DNA of 64,000 nucleotides from Amphiplicatus sp046296195 (GCA_046296195.1 JBKBLR010000010.1:27239-91238); one strand, 5' to 3'; shown: positions 16,651-25,580, numbered from the stretch's first letter. The notes: a model not told the origin generated them from the letters alone. Program-made: numbers and translations.

Positions 16651-18450
16651 ATGACCTTTGCGACGCCCGTCCGCGACCTCCGCTTCTCGCTCGACCATAT
16701 CGCGGGCTTTCCCTCGCTGATGCGTTCAGGCGCCTATCCGGACCTGACGCCTGACATCGCCGACGCCATCCTTTCCGAGGCGGCGAAGTTCTGCGACGGC
16801 GTCATCGCGCCCCTCAACTGGGCGAGCGACCGCACCCCTTCCCGGCTCGAGAACGGCGTCGTCAGGACGAGCCCCGGATTCCGCGAAGCCTACAAGGCCT
16901 ATGTTGACGGCGGCTGGGCGAGCCTTGCCTTCCCGGAGGACTGGGGCGGCCAGGGCCTGCCGCAGACGCTGGCGGTCGCCCTCGTCGATGCGCTCAACGG
17001 CGCCTGCATGTCCTTCGCGATCGGCACCACTCTGACGACCGGCGCCGTGAAGGCGATCCTTCATGCCGGCACGGACGGTCAGAAAAGAACTTTTCTGCCG
17101 AAGCTTGTCTCCGGCGAGTGGACCGGCACGATGAACCTCACCGAGCCCCAAGCGGGCTCCGACCTTTCGGAGCTGCGCACCAAAGCCGTTCCGGCCGCCG
17201 ACGGGACCTATCGCATCAGCGGCCAGAAGATCTTCATCACCTATGGCGACCACGATCTTTCCGACAACATCGTGCATCTCGTGCTCGCGCGCCTGCCTGA
17301 CGCCCCGCTCGGCACGGCGGGCATATCGATGTTCATCGTTCCGAAGCATCATGTGAACGCTGACGGGTCGATCGGCGCGCGCAACGACGTCAAATGCATC
17401 AAGCTTGAGGAGAAGATGGGCCTCCACGGTTCGCCGACCTGCGTCATGGTCTACGGCGAGCGGGGCGAATGCGTCGGCACGCTGCTCGGCGAGCCCAACA
17501 AGGGCCTTAGAAACATGTTCGTGATGATGAACGCCGCGCGCCTTGATGTCGGCGTGCAGGGCGTCGGCGTGGCCGAGGCCGCATTCCAGCGCGCCCTGGC
17601 TTACGCGCAGGAGCGCCGTCAAGGCAAAGCCGCAGGCGTAAAGAGCGGCGGCATGGTTCCGATCTACGAACACGCCGACGTGCGCCGCATGCTTTATTCG
17701 ATGAAGGCGCTCGTCGAAGCGAGCCGCGCAATCTGCTTTGCAACCGCGGTCAATTACGATCTTGCCCGGCATGCGCCCGATGAATCGCAGCGTAAAAAGG
17801 CGAAAGCGCTAGAGGAATTGCTGACCCCGATCGCCAAAGGCTGGTCGACCGATCGCGCCAATGACGTCGCCTCGCTCGGCGTGCAGGTGCATGGCGGCAT
17901 GGGCTATGTCGAGGAGACGGGCGCCGCGCAGCACATGCGCGATGCGCGCATCGCCGCCATCTATGAAGGCACCAACGGCATTCAGGCGATCGATCTCATC
18001 GGACGGAAATTGCAGGGTGACGGCGGCGCAGCGGCCAACACCTTCATCCAGGACGCAAAGGAAGTCGCAACCATCGCCAAGGCGGGCAAGCGAACAGAGC
18101 TGCAGGTCATCGGCGCGCGCCTTCTTGAGGCGTGCGACGCGCTCAAGCACTCGACCGACTGGCTGCTCGAGGCGGCGAAAACTGATCAGGAGGCCGCGCT
18201 CGCGGGCGCCGTCCCCTACCTCAAGCAGTTCGGCAATGTCGTCGGCGGCTATTATCTTGCGAAAGGGGCGACCGCCGCTGCCCTCGCCGCCAATGAACCG
18301 GGCGCCGACAAGGCTTATCTCGGCGGCCGCATCGCCATCGCCCGCTTCTACGCCGACAATTACCTCACCGAGGCGACGGGCCTTACCCCGGCGGTGACGG
18401 CGGGGGCCGCAGCGGTCGCGCGCCTCGATCCGGCGGCGCTGACAGGTTGA
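16651..18450 (+). CDS. Acyl-CoA dehydrogenase with extended C-terminal domain (DmdC-like)
   Basis: The ATG at 16651 after GGGATGGAGA starts a 599-residue protein; upstream in-frame sequence is antisense to the synthase gene and not coding. The dehydrogenase core has MNLTEPQAGSDLSELRT, YRISGQKIFITYGDHD, KMGLHGSPTC, QVHGGMGYVEETGAAQ and the catalytic-Glu segment AAIYEGTNGIQAIDL. A further domain of about 130 residues ends the protein, as in AcdB/DmdC enzymes of about 600 residues. DmdC oxidises methylmercaptopropionyl-CoA, but other members act on acyl-CoAs, so the substrate is open. Confidence 0.93.
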   Translation: MTFATPVRDLRFSLDHIAGFPSLMRSGAYPDLTPDIADAILSEAAKFCDGVIAPLNWASDRTPSRLENGVVRTSPGFREAYKAYVDGGWASLAFPEDWGGQGLPQTLAVALVDALNGACMSFAIGTTLTTGAVKAILHAGTDGQKRTFLPKLVSGEWTGTMNLTEPQAGSDLSELRTKAVPAADGTYRISGQKIFITYGDHDLSDNIVHLVLARLPDAPLGTAGISMFIVPKHHVNADGSIGARNDVKCIKLEEKMGLHGSPTCVMVYGERGECVGTLLGEPNKGLRNMFVMMNAARLDVGVQGVGVAEAAFQRALAYAQERRQGKAAGVKSGGMVPIYEHADVRRMLYSMKALVEASRAICFATAVNYDLARHAPDESQRKKAKALEELLTPIAKGWSTDRANDVASLGVQVHGGMGYVEETGAAQHMRDARIAAIYEGTNGIQAIDLIGRKLQGDGGAAANTFIQDAKEVATIAKAGKRTELQVIGARLLEACDALKHSTDWLLEAAKTDQEAALAGAVPYLKQFGNVVGGYYLAKGATAAALAANEPGADKAYLGGRIAIARFYADNYLTEATGLTPAVTAGAAAVARLDPAALTG

Positions 18451-18472
18451 TGGTTGTAGCGACCGCGCGATC

Positions 18473-19411
18473 ATGGAAGTCGGCGTCCTCGAACACCTGA
18501 AGCTCGCCGTCTACTGGACGAGCTATCTCTATTTCCCGGCGGCGATCGCGCTTGGATGGGCGATCGTGAAACGGCGCGGGCGATTGCGCCTTGCCGCCGC
18601 GCTTGTCCTCGCCCCGCTGACGGCGCTCGCCTATGCGCGCTTCATCGAGCCGCGCATTCTATTGACCCGCGAGCATGAGGCCGCGCTCGAGCGCTGCATG
18701 GGCGAGGCTGGCGCGGCGCGTATCGCCGTCTTTTCCGACACCCATCTCGGACTCTTCGGCAATGCGATGCCGATCGAACGGATCGCAAGGCGCGTGAACG
18801 CGATATCGCCCGATCTTGTGATGATCGCCGGGGATTTCACCTATTGGCTGAAGCCCGAACGCTTCAACGAGGCCTTCGCGGCGCTGGGCAGGATCAACGC
18901 CCCCGTCTACGCGGTGATGGGCAATCACGATGTCGGCCTGCCGGGCCCCGACGTCGGCGCGCCGCTGACCGAGGCGCTGAAGACCATCGGCGTCAAGGTG
19001 CTCGACGATGAAGTCGCGACGATTGATGTCGATGGAAAACAGATCGAGATCGCCGGCCTCAGCGATCTGTGGGCGGAGCATCAAGAGCTCAGGCTGCTCG
19101 AGAAGCGCGGCGCGGCCCCCCGGCTCATCCTCACCCATAATCCCGCCACTATCCGCACGCTTCTGCCGCGCCAGACCGTCGACCTGATGATCGCCGGCCA
19201 TACCCATGGCGGTCAGATCAACATTCCCATCGTCACCTGCGCGCTGTTGCCAAGCATGTGCCGCCTGACGCTCGGCGGGTTTAAGGAGACCGAGCGCGGT
19301 CCGGTTTTCGTGACGACCGGGACGGGCATGGTCGGCCTGCCGATGCGGTTCAACATCCCCCCGCGGATCGATGTCCTGAACTTGCGCTGGAACGCCTGCG
19401 GGAAGACCTGA
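18473..19411 (+). CDS. Membrane-anchored metallophosphoesterase (YkuE-like)
   Basis: This 312-residue protein has two N-terminal membrane helices (about 10-32 and 40-58), then a calcineurin-type phosphoesterase domain with every metal-binding motif: FSDTHLG, IAGDFTYW, VMGNHDVG, LTHNP and AGHTHGGQIN. It ends in GTGMVGLPMRFNIPP, typical of the YkuE group. Its likely role is in the cell envelope, for example removal of phosphate from a lipid or cell-wall precursor, but the substrate is unknown. It starts 22 bases after the acyl-CoA dehydrogenase stop and may be cotranscribed. Confidence 0.9.
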   Translation: MEVGVLEHLKLAVYWTSYLYFPAAIALGWAIVKRRGRLRLAAALVLAPLTALAYARFIEPRILLTREHEAALERCMGEAGAARIAVFSDTHLGLFGNAMPIERIARRVNAISPDLVMIAGDFTYWLKPERFNEAFAALGRINAPVYAVMGNHDVGLPGPDVGAPLTEALKTIGVKVLDDEVATIDVDGKQIEIAGLSDLWAEHQELRLLEKRGAAPRLILTHNPATIRTLLPRQTVDLMIAGHTHGGQINIPIVTCALLPSMCRLTLGGFKETERGPVFVTTGTGMVGLPMRFNIPPRIDVLNLRWNACGKT

Positions 19412-19474
19412 CAAGCCCTCGTGCCATCCCGGCGTTCCCTTGTTATGTAACGGCCCGGATCACAGGAGAACCGC

Positions 19475-20359
19475 ATGAGCACGCTGAAAGGAAAGACGCT
19501 TTTCATCACCGGCGCATCGCGCGGGATCGGTCTTGCGATCGCGCTGCGCGCCGCCAAGGACGGCGCCAACATCGCCATCGCAGCGAAAACCGCCGAGCCG
19601 CACAAGCATCTGCCCGGCACCATCTACACCGCCGCCGAAGAAATCGAGAAAGCCGGCGGCAAGGCGCTTCCGATCCTTTGCGACATCCGCTTCGAAGATC
19701 AGGTGCAGGCGGCGGTGGCCAAGACCGTCGAGGCGTTCGGCGGCGTCGACATCTGCGTCAACAACGCCTCGGCGATTTCGCTGACGGGCACGGAAGCGAC
19801 CGAGATGAAGCGCTTCGACCTGATGCACTCGATCAACGCGCGCGGGACCTTTCTCGTTTCAAAGACCTGCATCCCGCACCTGAAGAAAAGCGCCAATCCG
19901 CACGTCCTCATGCTTTCCCCGCCGCTCGACATGAGCCCGCGCTGGTTCGGCCCGCATGTCGCCTACACCATGGCGAAATACGGCATGTCGATGTGCGTGC
20001 TAGGCATGGCGGAGGAGTTCCGCAATGACGGCGTCGCCTTCAACGCGCTGTGGCCGCGCACGGCGATCGCGACCGCGGCGGTCGAGTTCGCGCTCGGCGG
20101 CGATGCGATGATCAAGGGCTCGCGCACCGTAGAGATCCTGTCGGACGCGGCGCATCTCATCTTCACCAAGCCCGCGCGCGAATTCACCGGCAATTTCCTG
20201 ATCGACGACACGTTCCTTTACGCCCACGGCGTCAAGGACTTCACGAAGTATCGCGTTGATCCATCGAGAAAACTCTTCCCCGACTTCTTCGTGCCGGCCG
20301 ACGCGACGCCGCCGCCGGGCGTCGCCGAAACCCTGGAGACGACGATGATCGGAGGGTGA
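19475..20359 (+). CDS. Short-chain dehydrogenase/reductase (HSDL2-like)
   Basis: This 294-residue SDR has the NAD(P) motif TGASRGIG, the NNAS motif, and a catalytic tyrosine/lysine in YTMAKYG with the upstream residues LSPPLDMSPRW. The IAAKTAEPHKHLPGTIYTAA block and the NALWPRTAIATAA segment are typical of HSDL2-like proteins, which act on acyl or ketone substrates linked to fatty-acid metabolism. It fits the nearby acyl-CoA genes, though the substrate is unknown. The ATG follows CAGGAG. Confidence 0.93.
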   Translation: MSTLKGKTLFITGASRGIGLAIALRAAKDGANIAIAAKTAEPHKHLPGTIYTAAEEIEKAGGKALPILCDIRFEDQVQAAVAKTVEAFGGVDICVNNASAISLTGTEATEMKRFDLMHSINARGTFLVSKTCIPHLKKSANPHVLMLSPPLDMSPRWFGPHVAYTMAKYGMSMCVLGMAEEFRNDGVAFNALWPRTAIATAAVEFALGGDAMIKGSRTVEILSDAAHLIFTKPAREFTGNFLIDDTFLYAHGVKDFTKYRVDPSRKLFPDFFVPADATPPPGVAETLETTMIGG

Positions 20360-20604
20360 AGGGGTGCTTGCGGTGGCCGATGTCGACGGTCGAGGTAGCC
20401 CTGCTTCCGGGAGCGAAGCGGAATGCCGGACGGCGCCTGTCGAGCGTAAGCGACAGGTGTGGGCAGGCTCGACGGTCTCTTTTCGCGAGGCGAATGAAGT
20501 AATCGGCCACGCGGCGCGGCCCGTGTCACCGTTTCGTGCAAGAAAAAGATTGCGCGCCCGGATATGCTCTTCCTTAAGGGGGGTCTTGCTAGAGGAAGTG
20601 AACA
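20360..20604. repeat. Intergenic stretch with palindromic repeat
   Basis: No gene is seen here. It contains the perfect inverted repeat CCTGTCG-AGCGTAAG-CGACAGG at about 20437-20458 and other imperfect GC-rich palindromes such as TTCCGG with CCGGA. This looks like a REP-type extragenic element. A ribosome binding site for the next gene lies at its right end. Confidence 0.4.
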
Positions 20605-21189
20605 ATGACCCGGATTTGCCTGCTCGATTGTCATCCCGATCCCGCACCGCAGCGTTTCATCCATGCGCTGTGCGACGCTTATCAAGACAGCGCAGCGCAT
20701 GCGGGGCACCAAGTATCACGGCTAAATATCTGCGATTTTGATCCACCGCTGCTCGCATCGGCGGACGCGTTCGCAACGCCGCCGCCCGAACCGATCGCAA
20801 CTGCGCGCACTGCGATCCGGGACTGCGATCATCTCGTCATCGCCTTTCCTTTGTGGCTAGGCGGAATGCCGGCGAAGGCGCGCGCCTTCATGGAGCAATC
20901 CGCCCGCGCGGGTTTTTTTCTGAGCCAGGCCGAGGCCGACAAGGCGTGGCCGCAGAAATTCATGAAGGGCAAATCGGCAAGAGTCGTCGTGACCATGGGC
21001 ATGCCGTCGGTCGCTTTCTCATTGCTCATGGACCAGGCCGGATTGAAGGCGATCGAGCGCGGGGTGCTCGGAATTTCCGGTTTCAGTCCGGTCCGACATA
21101 CTGTCCTCGGCGGCGTCAATGCGTCAAGCGAAGAGACGCGGCATAAATGGATCGACGACATGCGTGCGCTCGGCGCCAAGGCCGCCTAG
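20605..21189 (+). CDS. NAD(P)H-dependent oxidoreductase, flavodoxin-like fold
   Basis: This 194-residue protein matches the NAD(P)H dehydrogenase (quinone) family PF02525: an early LLDCHPDP loop for FMN phosphate, the segment DHLVIAFPLWLGGMPAKARAF lining the flavin and dimer interface, and the SARVVVTMGMPSVAF strand. It would reduce quinones or other electrophiles in the cytosol using FMN. The ATG follows GAGGAAG. It stands alone between two non-coding stretches. Confidence 0.88.
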   Translation: MTRICLLDCHPDPAPQRFIHALCDAYQDSAAHAGHQVSRLNICDFDPPLLASADAFATPPPEPIATARTAIRDCDHLVIAFPLWLGGMPAKARAFMEQSARAGFFLSQAEADKAWPQKFMKGKSARVVVTMGMPSVAFSLLMDQAGLKAIERGVLGISGFSPVRHTVLGGVNASSEETRHKWIDDMRALGAKAA

Positions 21190-21337
21190 GCGCAAGGGCG
21201 TCCGGAACCGGCGCCGCGAAGGGTGAGAGGCCGAGAGCGGCTGCGAGCGCCCTTCCGCAGCCAAGCGTCGCCAATACGCACGAGATGACGCTGATCGGAG
21301 GATGATCCGGGGATTGGAACGGACGCTGGCGGGTTGA

Positions 21338-21883
21338 AGCGACGATACCGGGCGGGTCGCCTGTTCGGGTCATATCGATATCTCGCCGTTCGGGCCCGGT
21401 CATAAGCTGCGCCGGACGATCTCCAACGGCGACTATGCCGGCGTCGGCCTTGTTTTCGCAAAAGGGCTCTATGGTTCGTGCGGTCCCGCCCTTGACGGCC
21501 TGTCGCTGATGGTCGCAACCATCGGCGGCGAAGGCCTGCGTTTGACAGCAGGGATCGATGGCGCCGCTATCGTTTCAAGGCTTGAAACGAGCGCTCTTGT
21601 CGACGGGCGCGTCGCGATCGACGGCGGCGACCTCACTTCGGTGCGCATCGAGGCGAACGGGGAAGCGCTGCTTGCAGCGATCGAGACCGACGCTGGTATT
21701 GTGGACGGGCTTGCCTGGAGAACGCGCGAGCGCCTTGCCGTCGCCTTCGACGCGCCGCGCGATCGGCTCGTCACCCTGTTTTATCCGACTCCCGTCCTGC
21801 AGGGCGGTCCCATCGAAGGCCGATGGGCGCTTGGCCGGTATCGCATTCTCGCCGCTGAACGGCTGACGCGCGCCGGTCAATGA
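21338..21883 (+). pseudogene. Coding-like ORF lacking a usable start (possible remnant)
   Basis: The frame is open from just after a TGA at 21335 to the stop at 21881-21883 (181 codons). The peptide looks protein-like from the beginning (CSGHIDISPFGPGHKLRRT, ISNGDYAGVGLVFAKGLYG, CGPALDGL) and continues without change through the first ATG at 21509 (SLMVATIGGEGLRLTAGIDG). No ATG, GTG or TTG occurs in frame before 21509, and no ribosome binding site precedes it. So either the 5-prime end was lost, a non-standard start is used, or only the last 124 codons are expressed. I do not recognise the family. The stop overlaps the convergent zinc-ribbon gene. Confidence 0.5.
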
Positions 21884-22113
21884 TGATGGTGGTGATGCGT
21901 TTCCATATTGATGCGCCCGCATTTGCCGCACTTGATGACGGCGCCGTGAGCGTCATGGTGGGCGACATTGACCATCAGCTTCGTCTTGCACATGCCGCAG
22001 CGATAGGTCTCGTCCCCGCCGCCTTCGCGGAAAGGCTTTCCGGCGACATGCTCGCCGATGTCGCGCCCCGCGACGTCTTCGGCGTCAACGATCATCATGT
22101 CGAATTGCGGCAT
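21877..22113 (-). CDS. Small zinc-ribbon-like protein with natural hexahistidine C-terminus
   Basis: This 78-residue protein starts at the ATG at 22113 after AGGAGA. A polar N-terminal half (MPQFDMMIVDAEDVAGRDIG) is followed by two cysteine pairs, CGMC and CGKC, about 23 residues apart. This is the spacing of a zinc ribbon, with HHDAH between the pairs. It then ends in METHHHHHH, six consecutive histidines before the stop. The tail could hold or hand over a metal ion. I do not recognise a named family. It is divergent from the HDAC gene, and its 3-prime end overlaps the start-less ORF. Confidence 0.78.
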   Translation of the reverse strand: MPQFDMMIVDAEDVAGRDIGEHVAGKPFREGGGDETYRCGMCKTKLMVNVAHHDAHGAVIKCGKCGRINMETHHHHHH

Positions 22114-22210
22114 TGACGCTGTCTCCTGAAGGCTTGCGGCGGGGAGGATCGATGGTTCCGCCCCGCAGCGCAAGCGCGTATGGTTCTGGCGGAGGCTTCA
22201 AGGAGCGGGC

Positions 22211-23140
22211 ATGCCCACGCTGCTTTATGAGCACGAAAGCTTCGGCGGCCACGAAACGCCGCCGGACCACCCGGAGCGCGCCGAACGCTATGAATCGGTT
22301 CGGGCGGCGCTCGCCGGCGACCGCTTCTCGCCGCTTCTGCGCCGCACGGCGCTGCGCGCCGATTTGGAAGCGATCAAGCGCGCGCATGACAGCGCCTATG
22401 TCGAGGCGCTCATCGCCGCCGCGCCAGAGCACGGGATGGTCCGGCTCGATCCCGACACGGTGATGGGTCCCTCCTCGCTTGACGCCGCCCTGCGCGCGGC
22501 GGGCGCCGGCGTCGCCGCCGTCGATGCGATCTATGCCGGCGAGGCGAGAAACGCCTTCGTCGCCGCGCGCCCGCCGGGCCACCATGCGCCGGCCGATCGG
22601 GCGATGGGATTTTGCCTCTTCAATTCGGCGGCGATCGCAGCCCTGCATGCGCGCGCAGCCTATGGCGCAAAGCGCGTCGCCGTCGTCGATTTCGACGTCC
22701 ATCACGGCAACGGCACGGAAGCGATCTTCTGGAATGACAAGAACGCCTTCTACGCCTCGAGCCACGAATGGCCGCAATATCCCGGCACGGGGCGCGCAAC
22801 CGACCGCGGCGCCTATGACAACATCGCCAACGCGCCGCTTTCGACCGGCGCCGACGGCGAGGAATTCCGCCGCGTCTGGGGCGAACAGCTCCTGCCCGCG
22901 TTGTCCGATTTCGGGCCTGATTTCCTTGTCATCTCGGCCGGGTTCGACGCCCACCGGGCCGACCCTCTCGGCGGCCTCGCCCTCGTCGAAGACGATTTCG
23001 ACTGGGTGACCCGCGAGCTTCTCGGCGTTGCGGACGCCTGTTGCGAGGGCCGTGTCGTGTCGCTGCTCGAGGGCGGCTATGACCTCGGCGCGCTCGCCCG
23101 CTCCGCAAGCGCCCATGTCGCGGCCTTGATGCGGGCTTGA
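22211..23140 (+). CDS. Histone deacetylase family protein (class II, acetylpolyamine amidohydrolase-like)
   Basis: This zinc-dependent deacetylase of 309 residues has RPPGHHAPADRAMGFCLFN (catalytic His pair), VAVVDFDVHHGNGTE (metal Asp/His), YASSHEWPQYPGTG, ISAGFDAHRADPLGG (second metal Asp) and SLLEGGYDLGALA. Bacterial members remove acetyl groups from polyamines or proteins. In many alphaproteobacteria this gene precedes xseB, ispA and dxs; here xseB follows only after two other genes. The ATG at 22211 follows AGGAGCG. Confidence 0.94.
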   Translation: MPTLLYEHESFGGHETPPDHPERAERYESVRAALAGDRFSPLLRRTALRADLEAIKRAHDSAYVEALIAAAPEHGMVRLDPDTVMGPSSLDAALRAAGAGVAAVDAIYAGEARNAFVAARPPGHHAPADRAMGFCLFNSAAIAALHARAAYGAKRVAVVDFDVHHGNGTEAIFWNDKNAFYASSHEWPQYPGTGRATDRGAYDNIANAPLSTGADGEEFRRVWGEQLLPALSDFGPDFLVISAGFDAHRADPLGGLALVEDDFDWVTRELLGVADACCEGRVVSLLEGGYDLGALARSASAHVAALMRA

Positions 23141-23181
23141 GAACCGCGCGATAAGACGCATCGCAGGGCCAACGGATCGAC

Positions 23182-23805
23182 ATGACGGGGCGCATCATCA
23201 CCGCGCGGCATGGCCGCCCGAACCTGTCGCGCGACGTGCGCATCAGCGCCGCGGACTATGGCGACTGGTGGGCGCAGTATGACGCGAGCGGCCTGCATCC
23301 GGACGAACGCCCGCCGCAGAGCCTCATCGACCTTGCCGAGACCGCGACGACCGTTCTCTCCTCGACCCTGCCCCGCGCCATCGAGACGGCGCGCCAGGCG
23401 ACGCGCGGGGGGCGCGAGGTTCCGGCCGACCCGCTGTTCGTCGAGGCGCCGCTGCCGCCGCCGCCGGTGCCTCTGCTGAAATTGTCGCCGGGCCAGTGGG
23501 GCGTCATCAGCCGCCTGTTCTGGGTCTTCGGCTACGCGCCGGGCGGGGTTGAGACCCATGCCGAGGCCTGGGGCCGCGTCGACCAGGCGATCGCGAGGCT
23601 GACGCGCGAGACCGCCCATGGCGACGTGCTTCTTTGCGCGCATGGCTATTTCAACTGGATGCTCGACAAGCGCCTTCGGGCGCTCGGCTGGCGGCGCGCC
23701 AGCCGCGAAGGCTCTAACCGCTTCTGGTCGTGGCGCATTTACGAGCCGGCGGGTAACCGGCGCGCCGCGGAAACCGGAGAGCGCGCGACAGCTGCTGCGG
23801 AATAG
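23182..23805 (+). CDS. Histidine phosphatase family protein
   Basis: This 207-residue protein begins with the catalytic motif ITARHGRPN (the RHG histidine) and has the partner arginine in SSTLPRAIETA and the late histidine in LLCAHGYFNWML. These are the features of branch 1 of the phosphoglycerate-mutase-like phosphatases. The substrate is unknown. It lies 41 bases after the HDAC gene and 69 before the P450 gene, on the same strand. Confidence 0.88.
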   Translation: MTGRIITARHGRPNLSRDVRISAADYGDWWAQYDASGLHPDERPPQSLIDLAETATTVLSSTLPRAIETARQATRGGREVPADPLFVEAPLPPPPVPLLKLSPGQWGVISRLFWVFGYAPGGVETHAEAWGRVDQAIARLTRETAHGDVLLCAHGYFNWMLDKRLRALGWRRASREGSNRFWSWRIYEPAGNRRAAETGERATAAAE

Positions 23806-23874
23806 GCGCCGAAGAGGCATGCGCAGCGCGCGCGCGCGTGATAGCGTCTTGCCCGCCCCATCTGGAGCCGGTCC

Positions 23875-25125
23875 ATGGCCTCTGAAGCGCTTGCCGCCCC
23901 GCGCGCCTGCCTGATCAGCGCGCCGCTCGAGGACCTCGACCCGAGCCGCTCGGATTATTTCCAGACCGGCGCCCACCACGCGATCTTCAAACGCCTGCGT
24001 GACGAGGCGCCCATCCATTATTCGAAGACGGGGCCGACAGGACCCTTCTGGTCGGTGACGCGGCACGAGGACATCGTCGCTGTCGACACCAATCATGTAG
24101 ATTTCTCTTCCGAAGGCGACATCGTCGTCGGCGACCAGTCGCCCGAGTTCCATCCGACGATGTTCATCGCCAAGGACCCGCCCGTCCACGACATCCAGAG
24201 GAAGGCCGCACAGCCTGCGGTGGCGCCGCAGCGGCTTTCAGAGCTTGAAGCGTTGATGCGCGCGCGCGTCGGCGCCGTTCTTGACGGCCTGCCGGTCGGC
24301 GAGGAGTTCGACTGGGTCGATCGCGTGTCGATCGAGCTGACGACGCAGATGCTGGCGACCCTCTTTGACTTCCCGTGGGAGGACCGGCGGCTGCTCCCCT
24401 TCTGGTCGGACGTGTCGACGTCGAGCGAACTTGTCGGCAACTACTCATTGCCGTTCGAGGAACGGCGGCGCATCCTCGCCGAAGAATGCCTTCCCTATTT
24501 CCAGCGGCTGTGGATGGAGCGCGCCTCTGCGCCGCCGAAATTCGACTTCATCTCGCTGATGGCGCATGATCCTGGAACCGCCCGGATGATCGAGGATCCG
24601 ATCGACTTCCTCGGCAACCTCATGCTCCTTATTGTCGGCGGCAACGACACCACAAGGAATTCGATGTCGGGCGGCGTCTATGCGCTCAATCTCCACCCGG
24701 ACGAATTCCGAAAGCTGAAAGCCGATCCGTCGCTGACCCCCAACATGGTCTCGGAGATCATCCGCTGGCAGACGCCGCTCGCCCATATGCGAAGGACGGC
24801 GCTGCGCGACGTCGAGTTTCGCGGCGCGAAGATCGCCAAGGGCGACCGGGTGGTCATGTGGTACGTTTCCGGCAATCGCGACGAGCGCGTGTTCGATGAG
24901 CCCGACCGCCTCATCATCGACCGCGAGAACGCGCGCCGGCATGTCGCCTTCGGCTTCGGCATTCACCGCTGCATGGGCAACCGCGTCGCCGAGATGCAGC
25001 TCAGAATCCTTTGGGAAGAGATCCTGAAGCGGTTTTCATGGGTCGAGGTGACGGGCGAGCCCAAGCTCGTTCAGTCAAATTTTGTTCTCGGTTATGAGCG
25101 GCTTCCCGTCCGCCTCCACGCCTGA
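23875..25125 (+). CDS. Cytochrome P450, CYP153-like
   Basis: This 416-residue soluble P450 has the I-helix motif LIVGGNDTTRNSMSGGV, the K-helix EIIRWQTPLAHMRR and the haem-binding loop FGFGIHRCMGNRVAEMQL with the cysteine ligand. The NDTTRNSM I-helix is characteristic of the CYP153 group, which hydroxylates the terminal carbon of alkanes and fatty acids, but related steroid-type P450s cannot be excluded. No ferredoxin or ferredoxin reductase gene is adjacent, so redox partners must be elsewhere. Confidence 0.93.
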   Translation: MASEALAAPRACLISAPLEDLDPSRSDYFQTGAHHAIFKRLRDEAPIHYSKTGPTGPFWSVTRHEDIVAVDTNHVDFSSEGDIVVGDQSPEFHPTMFIAKDPPVHDIQRKAAQPAVAPQRLSELEALMRARVGAVLDGLPVGEEFDWVDRVSIELTTQMLATLFDFPWEDRRLLPFWSDVSTSSELVGNYSLPFEERRRILAEECLPYFQRLWMERASAPPKFDFISLMAHDPGTARMIEDPIDFLGNLMLLIVGGNDTTRNSMSGGVYALNLHPDEFRKLKADPSLTPNMVSEIIRWQTPLAHMRRTALRDVEFRGAKIAKGDRVVMWYVSGNRDERVFDEPDRLIIDRENARRHVAFGFGIHRCMGNRVAEMQLRILWEEILKRFSWVEVTGEPKLVQSNFVLGYERLPVRLHA

Positions 25126-25165
25126 CCGGCCTTGAAAACGCCCCCGATCCGCCGCAGGAAACAGC

Positions 25166-25408
25166 ATGGCCAAGAAACCTGACCTCGACGGCGTCTCCTT
25201 CGAAAAGGCGCTCGCCGAACTCGAAGAGATCGTCAGAAAGCTCGAATCCGGCTCGGTGGAGCTTGAGGAATCGATCGCGCTTTACGAGCGCGGCGCCGCC
25301 CTCAAGGCCCATTGCGAGGCGAAGCTGAAATCGGCGCAGGAACGGATCGAAAAGATCGTCGTTTCCGGCGACGGCAAGCCGAAGGCCGAACCGGCGAGCT
25401 TCGACTGA
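25166..25408 (+). CDS. xseB: Exodeoxyribonuclease VII small subunit
   Basis: This 80-residue protein has the family pattern SFEKALAELEEIVRKLESG, followed by VELEESIALYERGAALKAHC and a helical end, forming the small subunit that stabilises the XseA nuclease. The ATG at 25166 follows CAGGAAA. In related genomes the next genes are ispA and dxs; here ispA is absent and a TonB receptor and PhoD gene stand in between. Confidence 0.95.
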   Translation: MAKKPDLDGVSFEKALAELEEIVRKLESGSVELEESIALYERGAALKAHCEAKLKSAQERIEKIVVSGDGKPKAEPASFD

Positions 25409-25461
25409 TCCGCTTTTCGCTCCGCATACGGACGAGCCCAAGCGCAGTTCCGTCAAGAAAA

Positions 25462-25490
25462 GTTCATCAGCGCTTCATCGATCTTTCACG
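25462..25490 (+). promoter_or_regulatory. Pho-box-like direct repeats upstream of TonB receptor
   Basis: Three 7-base units, GTTCATC (25462), CTTCATC (25473) and TTTCACG (25484), recur at exact 11-base spacing, and a weaker unit lies 11 bases further upstream. PhoB boxes are 7-base direct repeats with 4-base spacers. The downstream receptor/PhoD pair fits phosphate-starvation control. The assignment is inferred from spacing and context. Confidence 0.55.
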
Positions 25491-25580
25491 GCCCGCGCTT
25501 ACGCGGCTCCCCGTCCGAGACGAGGATCGTGGGGAGATCCCGAAGTCTGCGGGCTTTGCTGGGGTCTTGTGGAGAAAATC

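Noticed and set aside
20340..21310. A shared short motif (TGATCGGAGG followed by TGA) near 20347 and 21294
   Set aside because: The match is about 13 bases and does not extend, so it is not strong enough to call a dispersed repeat.
22085..24189. Long minus-strand frames opposite the HDAC, phosphatase and P450 genes
   Set aside because: They are arginine/alanine-rich shadows of clear plus-strand genes.
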